This document shows, piece after piece, positions 17,330-24,112 of a stretch of DNA of 40,103 bases. A program made the translations under genes and the position numbers. The stretch is from an uncultured Oscillospiraceae bacterium (GTDB lineage Bacteria > Bacillota > Clostridia > Oscillospirales > Oscillospiraceae). The first letter of the stretch is position 1, and every line of letters starts with the position of its first letter. The notes under the pieces were generated by a model, which saw only the letters and a program-made list of their open reading frames with translations, was not told the DNA's origin and made no database searches. The DNA lies in assembly GCA_910588135.1 (NCBI GenBank), contig CAJUOT010000022.1:1-40103 (forward strand), written 5' to 3'.

Positions 17330-18099
17330 CCGGCCTGTTTGACACCCACGCCCACTATGACGCCAGCCAGTTCAGCCCCGACCGGGACGAGGTGCTGTCC
17401 GCCCTCCCCGGCCAGGGGGTGGAGCTGGTGGTGAACCCGGGCTGCGATATGGCCAGCTCCCGCAGGGCGGTGGAGCTGGCCGGCCGCTGGCCTTTTGTCT
17501 ATGCCGCCGTGGGGGTCCATCCGGAGGAGTGCGCCGGCTGGACGGACGGGGACGTGGAGGGGCTGCGGAAGCTGGCGGCCCGGCCCAAGGTGGTGGCCGT
17601 CGGGGAGATCGGGCTGGATTACTACTGGCCGGAAAATCCACCCCGGGAGCTGCAAAAGCGGGTGTTCCGGGCCCAGATGGCCTTGGCCCGTGAGCTTGAC
17701 CTGCCTGTCATCGTCCACGACCGGGAGGCCCACGGGGACAGCCTGGAGATCGTCCGGGCGTTCCCGGAGGTGCGGGGGGTGTTCCACTGCTTTTCCGGCA
17801 GCGCCGAGATGGCGCAAGAGCTGGTGCGGCGCGGGTGGATGATCTCCTTCACCGGGGTGCTCACCTACAAAAACGCCCGGAAGGCGGTGGAGGCCGCCCA
17901 GGCCGTCCCCCTGGACCGCCTCATGATTGAGACGGACAGCCCCTATATGGCCCCCGTCCCCCACCGGGGAAAGCGGAACCAATCGGGGTATGTGGCCTGG
18001 ATCTGTGAACGGCTGGCCGAAATCAAGGGGATTTCGGCGGAGGAGTGCGCCAGGGTGACGCTGGACAATGGGCGGAGGTTCTTCCGGCTGCCGGGATAG
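17323..18099 (+). CDS. tatD: TatD-family metal-dependent hydrolase (deoxyribonuclease)
   Basis: A 258-residue amidohydrolase-fold protein of the TatD/YcfH family, a Mg2+-dependent DNase or nuclease, in its usual place after metG. Metal ligands visible are H9 and H11 (FDTHAHYD), the glutamate in AVGEIGLDYYW, the histidines in IVHDREAH and VFHCFSGS, and the aspartate in IETDSPYMAP. The gene starts with GTG at 17323 inside the end of metG. There is no strong ribosome site, so coupling to metG translation is likely. A weak terminator follows the stop directly. Confidence 0.95.
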   Translation: MLTGLFDTHAHYDASQFSPDRDEVLSALPGQGVELVVNPGCDMASSRRAVELAGRWPFVYAAVGVHPEECAGWTDGDVEGLRKLAARPKVVAVGEIGLDYYWPENPPRELQKRVFRAQMALARELDLPVIVHDREAHGDSLEIVRAFPEVRGVFHCFSGSAEMAQELVRRGWMISFTGVLTYKNARKAVEAAQAVPLDRLMIETDSPYMAPVPHRGKRNQSGYVAWICERLAEIKGISAEECARVTLDNGRRFFRLPG

Positions 18100-18100
18100 C

Positions 18101-18132
18101 GGAATCCAGGTTGTGGGAATTCCTGTTTTTTT
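18101..18132 (+). terminator. Weak intrinsic terminator after tatD
   Basis: GGAATCC (18101-18107) can pair with GG..ATTCC (18114-18123) through a bulge, followed by TGTTTTTTT (18124-18132). The stem is short but the U-run is good. It would end the long gdpP-tatD transcription unit just before the csp promoter. Confidence 0.5.
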
Positions 18133-18194
18133 GTGGAAATCGCTGAAAGTTTGTTCCAAAATGTCGGAGAATTCGGATTTTTCTCAAAGCGCTA

Positions 18195-18223
18195 TTGACA
18201 GCCCTGTGGGGCCGTGCTATACT
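18195..18223 (+). promoter_or_regulatory. Strong predicted promoter of the cold-shock gene
   Basis: Consensus TTGACA (18195-18200), exactly 17 bases, TATACT (18218-18223), and an extended TGC before the -10. This is the best vegetative promoter in the window. Transcription would begin near 18230, 107 bases upstream of the csp ATG. Confidence 0.88.
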
Positions 18224-18255
18224 GACAATGGTTTTGATGTATGAACTGATAGTGT

Positions 18256-18290
18256 CCGCTCTTTCGTACATACGAAGGAGCGGCTTTTTT
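18256..18290 (+). terminator. Terminator-like hairpin within the csp 5' leader
   Basis: CCGCTCTTTCG (18256-18266) pairs with CGAAGGAGCGG (18273-18283), an 11-bp stem with one G-U pair and a six-base loop, followed by CTTTTTT (18284-18290). It has the form of an intrinsic terminator. It lies about 27 bases after the predicted transcription start and 47 bases before the csp start codon. It may attenuate csp, or release a short RNA of about 60 bases. Confidence 0.75.
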
Positions 18291-18336
18291 CATCTACCTT
18301 CAAAACGAATTTTTACAAATTAGGAGGAATCAGGAA

Positions 18337-18555
18337 ATGACGGGTACTGTGAAATGGTTCAACGCAGAAAAGGGCTATGGCTTCATCACTCCCGACGACG
18401 GCAGCGAGGACGTGTTCGTCCATTTCTCCGCCATCGTGGCCGAGGGCTACAAGAAGCTGCTGGAGGGCCAGAAGGTCACCTTTGAGACCGAGCCCGATCC
18501 CCGGGGCGCCAAGGGCGTGCGTGCCACCAACGTGGTTGCCCAGGTGGAGGAGTAA
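18337..18555 (+). CDS. cspB: Cold-shock protein (CspA/CspB family)
   Basis: A 72-residue OB-fold nucleic-acid chaperone. RNP1 is visible as KGYGFITP and RNP2 as VFVHFSAI, with MTGTVKWFN at the start and TNV near the end, all standard. It binds single-stranded RNA/DNA and keeps mRNA unfolded, in cold and in general growth. AGGAGG lies ten bases before the ATG. The gene is a single transcription unit: a consensus promoter, a 107-base leader with a terminator-like hairpin, and a strong terminator after the stop. The symbol is by family only; cspA/B/D paralogues cannot be told apart here. Confidence 0.96.
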   Translation: MTGTVKWFNAEKGYGFITPDDGSEDVFVHFSAIVAEGYKKLLEGQKVTFETEPDPRGAKGVRATNVVAQVEE

Positions 18556-18565
18556 TCTTCACAGC

Positions 18566-18603
18566 AAAAAAGGATCTGCCGTATCAGCGGCAGGTCCTTT
18601 TTT
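18566..18603. terminator. Bidirectional terminator between csp and the DUF896 gene
   Basis: A-run (18566-18571), GGATCTGCCG (18572-18581), loop TATCAG, CGGCAGGTCC (18588-18597), T-run (18598-18603). One G-U pair. The flanking A and T tracts make it usable from both directions; it serves csp on the plus strand and the convergent DUF896 gene on the minus strand. Confidence 0.9.
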
Positions 18604-18606
18604 ATT

Positions 18607-18813
18607 TCATTTTTTCTTTGGCAGCCGGTGCTTGGTGCCGTCCGGCTCCACGATATAGGTGTTGTCCAGATGGCCGGTGAGGCTGGCCTTCACGCTGTCG
18701 ATATACTCCCGCCGCAGGGCGTCCCGCTCTGCCAGCTCCGCCGGACTCAGGGCCTCCCCCGCCTTCACCCGGCGGGCCAGCTCGTTGATGCGGTCAATCT
18801 TTTTCTGATCCAT
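18607..18813 (-). CDS. DUF896 (UPF0291, YnzC-like) small protein
   Basis: A 68-residue helical protein with the family pattern: IDRINELARRVKAGE, a short turn, LSPAELAERDALRREYIDSVKASL as a second helix, and a basic tail ending LPKKK. It matches the DUF896/YnzC family of Firmicutes, whose members are two-helix proteins; the function is poorly known. The ATG abuts the YlmH stop (TAAATG), with GAGAGG about nine bases upstream inside the end of ylmH, so the two are co-translated. The gene ends just before the shared terminator. Confidence 0.9.
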   Translation of the reverse strand: MDQKKIDRINELARRVKAGEALSPAELAERDALRREYIDSVKASLTGHLDNTYIVEPDGTKHRLPKKK

Positions 18814-19608
18814 TTACAGATACCTCTCGATCTCAATGATGATCCGGCCCTTCCGGGACTGGCCCCCCACCGCTTTCAGCACGCACTTGCCCAAGCCCCG
18901 GCAGGTGAGCACATCCCCCTGGGCCACAGGCTTGTCCGGCTTGAGGCACTCCCGGTGGTTGACGGACACCCGGCCCCCGGTGACGGCGTCCGCCGCTTTC
19001 CCACGGGCCAGGGAGAAGCCGCTGGCCAGCACCGCGTCCAGCCGCAAAGCGGCCACGGTGTCGCGGATCAGCTTCACCTGGGCGGGGGCGGGGGAGAGGG
19101 CGGACAGGGGAATCTCCCGCAGCTTCAGCCGATACCGCCCCGCCTGCTCGAACTGGGACAGGATGATGGGTGCGGCGTCCTTCAGGCAGACGATCTGGGC
19201 GGCGGTGTCCCCCGCCAGGATGTCCCCCACACGCTCCTGGGTGAGGCCGATGCCCATCAGCCCCCCCAGCAGGTCCCGGTGGGTGAGCTCGGCCCCGGTG
19301 GGCGGGTAGGCGCACTCCACGGCGGCCAGCTCCTCCGAGGCGTCCCAGTCCTCCGCCTCCTGCCAGTCCGGGAGGAACACGCATATGGTGCGCTCCGCGC
19401 CCTCGTATCCGCCGCAGAACAGGTGCCGGGGGCGCCCCACAGCGGCAATCAGGGGTTCTAGGGCCGCCCGCTGGGCGGGGGAGAGGAACTGGGTGGCGCA
19501 GGGGATGGCGCGGTTCTGGGCCCGCTCCAGCTGGTCCAGGGCCCGGGCCAGGACGATGCGCTCCTCGGGGTCCTTGGCGAATTTGTTCAGCAGTTCGGTT
19601 TTGTTCAT
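18814..19608 (-). CDS. ylmH: YlmH-family S4-domain RNA-binding protein
   Basis: A 264-residue protein with an N-terminal YlmH domain (FLSPAQRAALEPLIAA, then the GLMGIGLTQERVGDIL segment) and a C-terminal S4 RNA-binding domain (about residues 185-245: LRLDAVLASGFSLARGKA...VSVNH). YlmH is reported as a ribosome-associated, heat-shock Hsp15-like factor that rescues stalled nascent chains. In many Firmicutes it lies in the sep/dcw cluster; here it sits instead with a Nudix gene and DUF896. The start ATG overlaps the Nudix stop (ATGA) and has AAAGGAG upstream. Confidence 0.93.
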   Translation of the reverse strand: MNKTELLNKFAKDPEERIVLARALDQLERAQNRAIPCATQFLSPAQRAALEPLIAAVGRPRHLFCGGYEGAERTICVFLPDWQEAEDWDASEELAAVECAYPPTGAELTHRDLLGGLMGIGLTQERVGDILAGDTAAQIVCLKDAAPIILSQFEQAGRYRLKLREIPLSALSPAPAQVKLIRDTVAALRLDAVLASGFSLARGKAADAVTGGRVSVNHRECLKPDKPVAQGDVLTCRGLGKCVLKAVGGQSRKGRIIIEIERYL

Positions 19609-20027
19609 ATCGCGCCTCTCCTTTGGGCCTCCTCCAACAGCTTCGGCTGGATCAGCGGATAGGTCCAGCGCTCGGGCAGGCCGTCCATCAGGCGGATTTC
19701 CCCGATCTCGTGGTGCAGTCCGCCGTCCAAAGCGGTAATTTCCGCGCAGTACAGCATCCCGTAATCGCTGAAGGAGTAGGCGCACACCGGGGTCAGCGTG
19801 AACTGTGACGCGCCGGTTTCCTCGGCCAGCTCCCGCCGCGCTGTCTCCAGGATGGGCTCCCCCGGCTCCCGGTGCCCACCGGGGACCTCCAGGGTGTCCC
19901 GGTCCCGGTGGCGGCAGAACACCCATTTCCCCTGATATTTTGCGATGATAACCGCGTATTTCAGCAGGGCGTCGTCCACATGGTCATAGAATCTGACTTC
20001 GGGCTGCTCCATTTTTCCATCCCCCAT
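19605..20027 (-). CDS. Nudix hydrolase
   Basis: A 140-residue Nudix protein. The full Nudix box Gx5Ex7REUxEExGU is visible as GHREPGE followed by RRELAEETGA. It hydrolyses a nucleoside diphosphate linked to another moiety; the substrate cannot be read from sequence. The ATG at 20027 gives MGDGKMEQ; a second ATG at 20012 (MEQPEV) is slightly better placed behind the GGGGGATGG run and may be the real start. The stop overlaps the ylmH start (ATGA). A perfect hairpin lies only 12 bases upstream, between this gene and rubrerythrin. Confidence 0.92.
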   Translation of the reverse strand: MGDGKMEQPEVRFYDHVDDALLKYAVIIAKYQGKWVFCRHRDRDTLEVPGGHREPGEPILETARRELAEETGASQFTLTPVCAYSFSDYGMLYCAEITALDGGLHHEIGEIRLMDGLPERWTYPLIQPKLLEEAQRRGAI

Positions 20028-20038
20028 CCCGTCAATGG

Positions 20039-20066
20039 AAAGGGCCGTGCCCCGGCACGGCCCTTT
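20039..20066 (-). terminator. Perfect 13-bp hairpin after rubrerythrin
   Basis: AAAGGGCCGTGCC (20039-20051), two-base centre, GGCACGGCCCTTT (20054-20066): a perfect stem. On the minus strand it is followed only by a weak U-tract (TTTCCATT), so termination may be partial. That would let some transcripts continue into the Nudix-ylmH-DUF896 genes, which have no room for their own promoter after it. Confidence 0.65.
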
Positions 20067-20078
20067 CTGTCGCCTGTC

Positions 20079-20612
20079 TCAGTAATTCTCGGCCTTGAGC
20101 TCGAAGTAGGCCTGGGGGTGATTGCACACGGGGCATACCTCGGGGGCCTCCAGCCCGTACTCCAGGTGGCCGCAGTTGCGGCAGTACCAGACCTTGACCT
20201 CGCTGCGCTTGAACACCTCGCTGTTGGCTAGGTTCTCGGCCAGCTTCACGTAGCGGTCCTCGTGGCTCTTCTCAATCTTGGCCACGGCGTCGAAGGCGTC
20301 GGCCAGGGCGATGAAGCCCTCCTCCCGGGCGGTGGCCGCCATCTCTTTATACATCTCAGTCCACTCCTCATGCTCGCCCTCGGCGGCGGCGATGAGGTTC
20401 TCCGCGGTGGTGCACACGCCGCCCAGCGCCTTGAACCACAGCTTGGCGTGCTCCTTCTCGTTGCCGGCGGTCTCCTCGAAAATGGCGGCGATCTGCTGAT
20501 AGCCCTCCTTGCGGGCCTGGCTGGCGTAGTAGGTGTACTTGTTGCGGGCCTGGGACTCCCCCGCAAACGCCTTCCACAGGTTGGCCTCGGTCTTGCTGCC
20601 CTTGAGTTCCAT
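20079..20612 (-). CDS. rbr: Rubrerythrin
   Basis: A 177-residue non-haem iron peroxidase. The N-terminal four-helix bundle carries the di-iron ligands (FAGESQARNKY, EETAGNEKEHAK, then AEGEHEEW and IEKSHEDRY), and the C-terminal rubredoxin-like domain has CRNCG and CPVCN. It reduces H2O2 in the cytoplasm of anaerobes. The start is the ATG at 20610-20612 behind AGGAGG. A longer frame goes to 20714 but passes through the promoter. A 7-5-7 inverted repeat overlaps the predicted transcription start, fitting repression and peroxide induction. Confidence 0.97.
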   Translation of the reverse strand: MELKGSKTEANLWKAFAGESQARNKYTYYASQARKEGYQQIAAIFEETAGNEKEHAKLWFKALGGVCTTAENLIAAAEGEHEEWTEMYKEMAATAREEGFIALADAFDAVAKIEKSHEDRYVKLAENLANSEVFKRSEVKVWYCRNCGHLEYGLEAPEVCPVCNHPQAYFELKAENY

Positions 20613-20680
20613 GATAAATTCCTCCTGATAAGTGATAAGTAATTTGATGGAGTGAACGGCGGGACTTATGCGGCGAATAG

Positions 20681-20699
20681 AGTAATAAGAACTATTACT
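20681..20699. promoter_or_regulatory. Palindromic operator candidate at the rubrerythrin transcription start
   Basis: AGTAATA (20681-20687), AGAAC, TATTACT (20693-20699): a perfect 7-bp inverted repeat with a five-base centre in an AT-rich island. It lies just downstream of the -10 at 20705-20710 and covers the expected start near 20698, a place where a bound repressor would block transcription. The half-sites recall Fur/PerR-type boxes (TTATAAT-like), but the spacing differs from the usual one-base centre, so the regulator is uncertain. Confidence 0.6.
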
Positions 20700-20704
20700 A
20701 TTTA

Positions 20705-20733
20705 AGAGTACCACATATCGTCCGGAAAAGCAA
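20705..20733 (-). promoter_or_regulatory. Predicted rubrerythrin promoter
   Basis: On the minus strand, TTGCTT (20733-20728), 17 bases, TACTCT (20710-20705) with an extended TGG before it. The leader would be about 85 bases, containing the palindrome at its first bases and AGGAGG near the ATG. Confidence 0.6.
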
Positions 20734-20766
20734 GCACATTTTTATATGCCCGCCCACGCTTCTGCG

Positions 20767-22512
20767 CTACACCATCTGGTTCTGGGCGTTGTAGAGCTGG
20801 GCGTACTCCCCGCCCGCCGCCAGCAGCTCCTCGTGGGTGCCCTCCTCCAGAATGTGGTTGCCGTCCACCACGATGATCCGGTGGGCGGAGCGGATGGTGG
20901 ACAGGCGGTGGGCGATGATGAGGGTGGTGCGGCCCTTTGCCAGCTCATCGAAGGCAGCCTGGATGCGGGCCTCGGTCACCGAGTCCAGGGCGGAGGTGGC
21001 CTCGTCCAGAATCAGGATGGGCGGGTTTTTCAGGAAAATGCGGGCGATGGACACCCGCTGCTTTTGTCCGCCCGACAGCATGACGCCCCGCTCGCCCACG
21101 TAGGTTTGGAAGCCGTTTGGCATGGACATGATGTCGTCGTAGATCTCCGCCCGCTTGGCCGCCTCCACCACCTCCGCCTCGGTGGCGTCGGGCCGGCCGT
21201 AGCGGATGTTTTCCAGGACGGTGCCCGCAAACAGGAACACGTCCTGCTGGACAATGCCGATATTCTGCCGCAGGGAGCGCTGGGTTACCGTCCGCACGTC
21301 CAGGCCGTCCACCAGGATGCGGCCCTGTGTCACGTCGTAGAACCGGGGGATGAGCTGGCATAGGGTGGACTTGCCGCCGCCGGAGGGGCCCACCACCGCC
21401 ACCGTCTCCCCCTGGGGGATGTGGATGGACACGTGGTCCAGCACCGCGGGGCCGTCCTCGTAGTGGAAGGACACGTCGTCGACGAGGATGTCGCCCTCTG
21501 CCGCGCCCATCTCCCGGGCGTCCGGGGCGTCGGTGACGGCGGGCTCCACCCGCATCAGCTCCACAAACCGCTTGAAGCCCGCCATGCCGTTGAGAAACTG
21601 CTCCACGAAGGCGGCCAGCTTGCGCACCGGGGTGAGGAAGGTGGAGATGTACAGGGTGAAGGTGACCAGATCCACAAAGTCCATGTACCCCTGCATGATG
21701 AAAAAGCCCCCCGCCGCCACGGTGAGCACGTTCATGGCGGGCAGGGCAAACTCCATCCCCGCGTGATAGGTGGCCATGGCGTGGTAATAGCCCCGTTTGG
21801 CACCCTTGAACTGCTCGTTGGAGGCCTGAAATTTCTGATCCTCTTGGCTCTCGTTGGCAAAGGCTTTGGCGGTGCGCATCCCGGAGATGGAGGACTCCAG
21901 CTGGCCGTTGATGCCGGCCATGGTCTGCTTCACCTGCACCGAAGCCCGGATCATCCGCTTGCGCTGAACGATGGTGAAGGTCACAAAAATGGGCACCACG
22001 GCAAACACGATGAGGGCCAGCCGCCACTGGATGCGCACCATCATGCAGAAGGCCCCGATCAGGGTGACGGCGGAGATGAACAGGTCCTCCGGCCCGTGGT
22101 GGGCCAGCTCCGTGACCTCGAACAGGTCGCTGGTGGCCCGGCTCATCAGCTGGCCGGTGCGGTTTTTGTCGTAAAAGGAGAAGGACAGGTCCTGCATATG
22201 GCCGAACAGGTCCCGGCGTATGTCCGCCTCAATGCGCACCCCCATCATGTGGCCCCAGTAGGTGACGACGAAATACATCACCGAGCGCAGGGCGTAGGCG
22301 GCCAGGAGGACGGCCATCACGGCAAAGAAAGCGGCGAACAGGCCCTGGGGCAGCAGGGTGTTCAGCGCCTCCCGGGAGACGGCGGGGAAGGAGAGATCCA
22401 CCAGGGCGATGCCCAGGGCGCAGCACATATCCAGAATAAGCAGACGGAGGTGCGGCCTATAATAAGAGAGGAAGATGGGGACATACCCCTGCCGGAAACG
22501 GCTGGAAGCCAT
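20767..22512 (-). CDS. ABC exporter, fused permease and ATPase (type IV/MsbA-like)
   Basis: A 581-residue half-transporter: an N-terminal six-helix transmembrane domain (about 1-310) and a C-terminal ATPase. Visible are Walker A GPSGGGKST (K381), the Q-loop in GIVQQDVFLFAGTVLENI, signature LSGGQKQR, Walker B ILILDEATSALD and the H-loop IIAHRLSTIR. It should act as a dimer, exporting a lipid, drug or peptide; the substrate cannot be inferred and no partner half-transporter is adjacent, so a homodimer is likely. AAGGAG lies about nine bases before the ATG. Its promoter overlaps the divergent promoter of the AI-2E gene. No clear terminator separates it from the downstream rubrerythrin promoter. 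Confidence 0.95.
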   Translation of the reverse strand: MASSRFRQGYVPIFLSYYRPHLRLLILDMCCALGIALVDLSFPAVSREALNTLLPQGLFAAFFAVMAVLLAAYALRSVMYFVVTYWGHMMGVRIEADIRRDLFGHMQDLSFSFYDKNRTGQLMSRATSDLFEVTELAHHGPEDLFISAVTLIGAFCMMVRIQWRLALIVFAVVPIFVTFTIVQRKRMIRASVQVKQTMAGINGQLESSISGMRTAKAFANESQEDQKFQASNEQFKGAKRGYYHAMATYHAGMEFALPAMNVLTVAAGGFFIMQGYMDFVDLVTFTLYISTFLTPVRKLAAFVEQFLNGMAGFKRFVELMRVEPAVTDAPDAREMGAAEGDILVDDVSFHYEDGPAVLDHVSIHIPQGETVAVVGPSGGGKSTLCQLIPRFYDVTQGRILVDGLDVRTVTQRSLRQNIGIVQQDVFLFAGTVLENIRYGRPDATEAEVVEAAKRAEIYDDIMSMPNGFQTYVGERGVMLSGGQKQRVSIARIFLKNPPILILDEATSALDSVTEARIQAAFDELAKGRTTLIIAHRLSTIRSAHRIIVVDGNHILEEGTHEELLAAGGEYAQLYNAQNQMV

Positions 22513-22586
22513 ATGGGGACGCTCCTTCCAAAATTTTTTGCCCGCGGCGCGCAGGCGTGGCGTGGACTTGGTTTGGTTAAGTGATT

Positions 22587-22615
22587 AGTTTAACTGAAAG
22601 AATTGGGCTTGTCAA
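22587..22615 (-). promoter_or_regulatory. Predicted ABC exporter promoter
   Basis: On the minus strand, consensus TTGACA (22615-22610), 17 bases, TAAACT (22592-22587). The leader is about 70 bases. Its -35 hexamer overlaps by five bases the -35 of the plus-strand promoter at 22609-22637. Confidence 0.8.
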
Positions 22616-22637
22616 GACCGAGGGGTTGGCCTATAAT
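22609..22637 (+). promoter_or_regulatory. Predicted promoter of the AI-2E-family gene
   Basis: TTGTCA (22609-22614), 17 bases, TATAAT (22632-22637). The leader is about 65 bases before the ATG at 22708. The -35 region is physically shared with the divergent ABC exporter promoter. Confidence 0.82.
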
Positions 22638-22707
22638 ATCATGAAAAGCTCCCCTCCGTCCGCCGCCCTTGGGTGCGGCGGCGGACAGGGGAAAAGAGGT
22701 GTCCAAG

Positions 22708-23916
22708 ATGGAATACACACAGCTTTCCTGGCACGAGCGGGGGCAGCTCTGGCTGCGGCTGGGCCTGCGGGGCGCGCTGGCCCTGGGCGCGCTGGCGCTG
22801 CTGGTCTGGGTGGGCCTGCCCCTGGCGTCCCTGCTCAGCCCCTTCCTGTTTGCCCTGGTGGTGGCCTGGGTGCTCAACCCTGCGGTGCGGTGGCTCCAGG
22901 GGCGGAGCAGCGGCTCCCGCAAGGTCATCTCCATGATCCTGGTTATTCTGGTGTTTGCCGTGGCCGTCGGGGTGCTGTTTGGCCTGGGCTGGGTGGCGGT
23001 GAACCAGATCCGCTCCCTGTTTGACAACCGCCAGTCCCTGCTGGATGAGCTGCTGGACGGCGTGGTCAACGTCATCAACAGCGTGGGCGGCTGGCTGGAG
23101 GGGCTGGGGGGGCTGGTGCCCCAGGGGGTGCTCACCAGCAGCGAGGACCTCATCGGCGCGCTGCTGGACTGGGTCCGGGGGCTGGATTACGACCGCTGGC
23201 TCACTGAGATGGCGGGGCAGGCGCCCTCCATGGCGGCCAATGTGTCCGGCTTCGCCGTGGCGCTGGTGGTGTTTATGATGGCCAGCTATTTCATCACCGG
23301 GGACTATCCCCGCCTGCGCTCGGAGCTCACCGGGCGGGTGCCCGTGATGACCCGGGATTTCTGCCGCTCGGTGAAGCACATCTTCATGGGGGCATTCGGC
23401 GGCTATATCAAGAGCCAGCTCATCCTGTCCTTCGGGGTGTTCCTCATCCTGACCGCCGGGTTCCTGCTCATGCGGCAGCCTTACGGCCTGCTGCTGGCCG
23501 TTGGGCTGGCGGTGCTGGATTTCATCCCCATCATCGGCGCGGGCACTGTCATGGTGCCCTGGGCGGTGGTGGATATGGTGCTGGCCCAGTACGGGGAGGC
23601 CGCCGCCCTCATGGCGGTCTGGGGCGTGATTGTGCTGTTCCGGCGGTTCGCCGAGCCGAAGATTCTGGGGGACCAGACCGGCCTGTCCCCCATCCTCTCC
23701 CTGGTGGGCATCTATGTGGGCATGAAGCTGGGCGGCGTGCTGGGGATGGTGGTGGGGCCGCTGCTGCTGCTGGTATGCATCAATCTGGCCAAGCTGGGCA
23801 TCTTCCGCCCCGTGCTGGACGACCTGGCCCTGGCGGCGGGGGACATCAACGCAATCCTCCGGTCCGGGCGGAAAACGGACCAGGCGGGGGAGGACGGAGC
23901 GCCGCCGCATTCGTAG
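22708..23916 (+). CDS. AI-2E family transporter / YtvI-like membrane protein
   Basis: A 402-residue PerM/AI-2E-family permease. Paired hydrophobic helices lie near the N-terminus (about 20-65 and 80-110), then an amphipathic extracytoplasmic stretch, then helices from about 190 to the end. The conserved LDFIPIIGAGTVMVPW and LFRRFAEPKILGDQTGLSPILSLVGIY blocks are diagnostic. In sporulating Firmicutes the closest named relatives are YtvI-type sporulation proteins and SpoVV-like paralogues; function in transport is not proven for most. The C-terminal tail is hydrophilic. The start is the ATG at 22708, with AGAGGTG seven bases upstream; an upstream in-frame GTG at 22669 lacks a site. Confidence 0.9.
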   Translation: MEYTQLSWHERGQLWLRLGLRGALALGALALLVWVGLPLASLLSPFLFALVVAWVLNPAVRWLQGRSSGSRKVISMILVILVFAVAVGVLFGLGWVAVNQIRSLFDNRQSLLDELLDGVVNVINSVGGWLEGLGGLVPQGVLTSSEDLIGALLDWVRGLDYDRWLTEMAGQAPSMAANVSGFAVALVVFMMASYFITGDYPRLRSELTGRVPVMTRDFCRSVKHIFMGAFGGYIKSQLILSFGVFLILTAGFLLMRQPYGLLLAVGLAVLDFIPIIGAGTVMVPWAVVDMVLAQYGEAAALMAVWGVIVLFRRFAEPKILGDQTGLSPILSLVGIYVGMKLGGVLGMVVGPLLLLVCINLAKLGIFRPVLDDLALAAGDINAILRSGRKTDQAGEDGAPPHS

Positions 23917-23955
23917 GAGCTGCCCGCCGGCCCTGCTTTTTGGGAAGGCGAGTTT

Positions 23956-23988
23956 AAAATCTTTTCAGGATTCGTTCAAAATCATTTC
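23956..23988. promoter_or_regulatory. Three tandem 11-bp boxes upstream of htrA
   Basis: Three contiguous 11-mers: AAAATCTTTTC (23956-23966), AGGATTCGTTC (23967-23977), AAAATCATTTC (23978-23988). The outer two match in 10 of 11 positions, and all three keep A..AT near the start and TTC at the end. A period of 11 bases puts them on one face of the helix, as in direct-repeat sites of OmpR-type response regulators. Just downstream, TTCAAA (23975-23980) and CATACT (23999-24004) are a possible weak promoter with an 18-base spacer. A regulator of the CssR kind is a guess based on the target gene. Confidence 0.5.
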
Positions 23989-24112
23989 GATGCTATGACA
24001 TACTCTGGACATAATTATGGCGTATCGTATGCTCAACGGCGGGGGACAGTTCCCCAAGCCCCCGCCCTCTCACGACAGCCCGCTGGGCACAGAGCTGGAA
24101 AGGAGCATTTCC

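Noticed and set aside
18228..18324. A 31-codon plus-strand frame starting ATGGTTTTG in the csp leader, a possible leader peptide
   Set aside because: The first ATG coincides with the predicted transcription start and neither ATG has a ribosome site. The frame runs through the hairpin. More likely untranslated leader.
20613..20714. A longer rubrerythrin start at 20714
   Set aside because: It would read through the promoter, the palindrome and the ribosome site. The conserved protein begins at MELKGS with AGGAGG in front.
23917..23955. A possible terminator after the AI-2E-family gene (GC-rich stretch followed by CTTTTTGGG)
   Set aside because: No stem of useful length could be formed next to the short T-run, so I do not list it.
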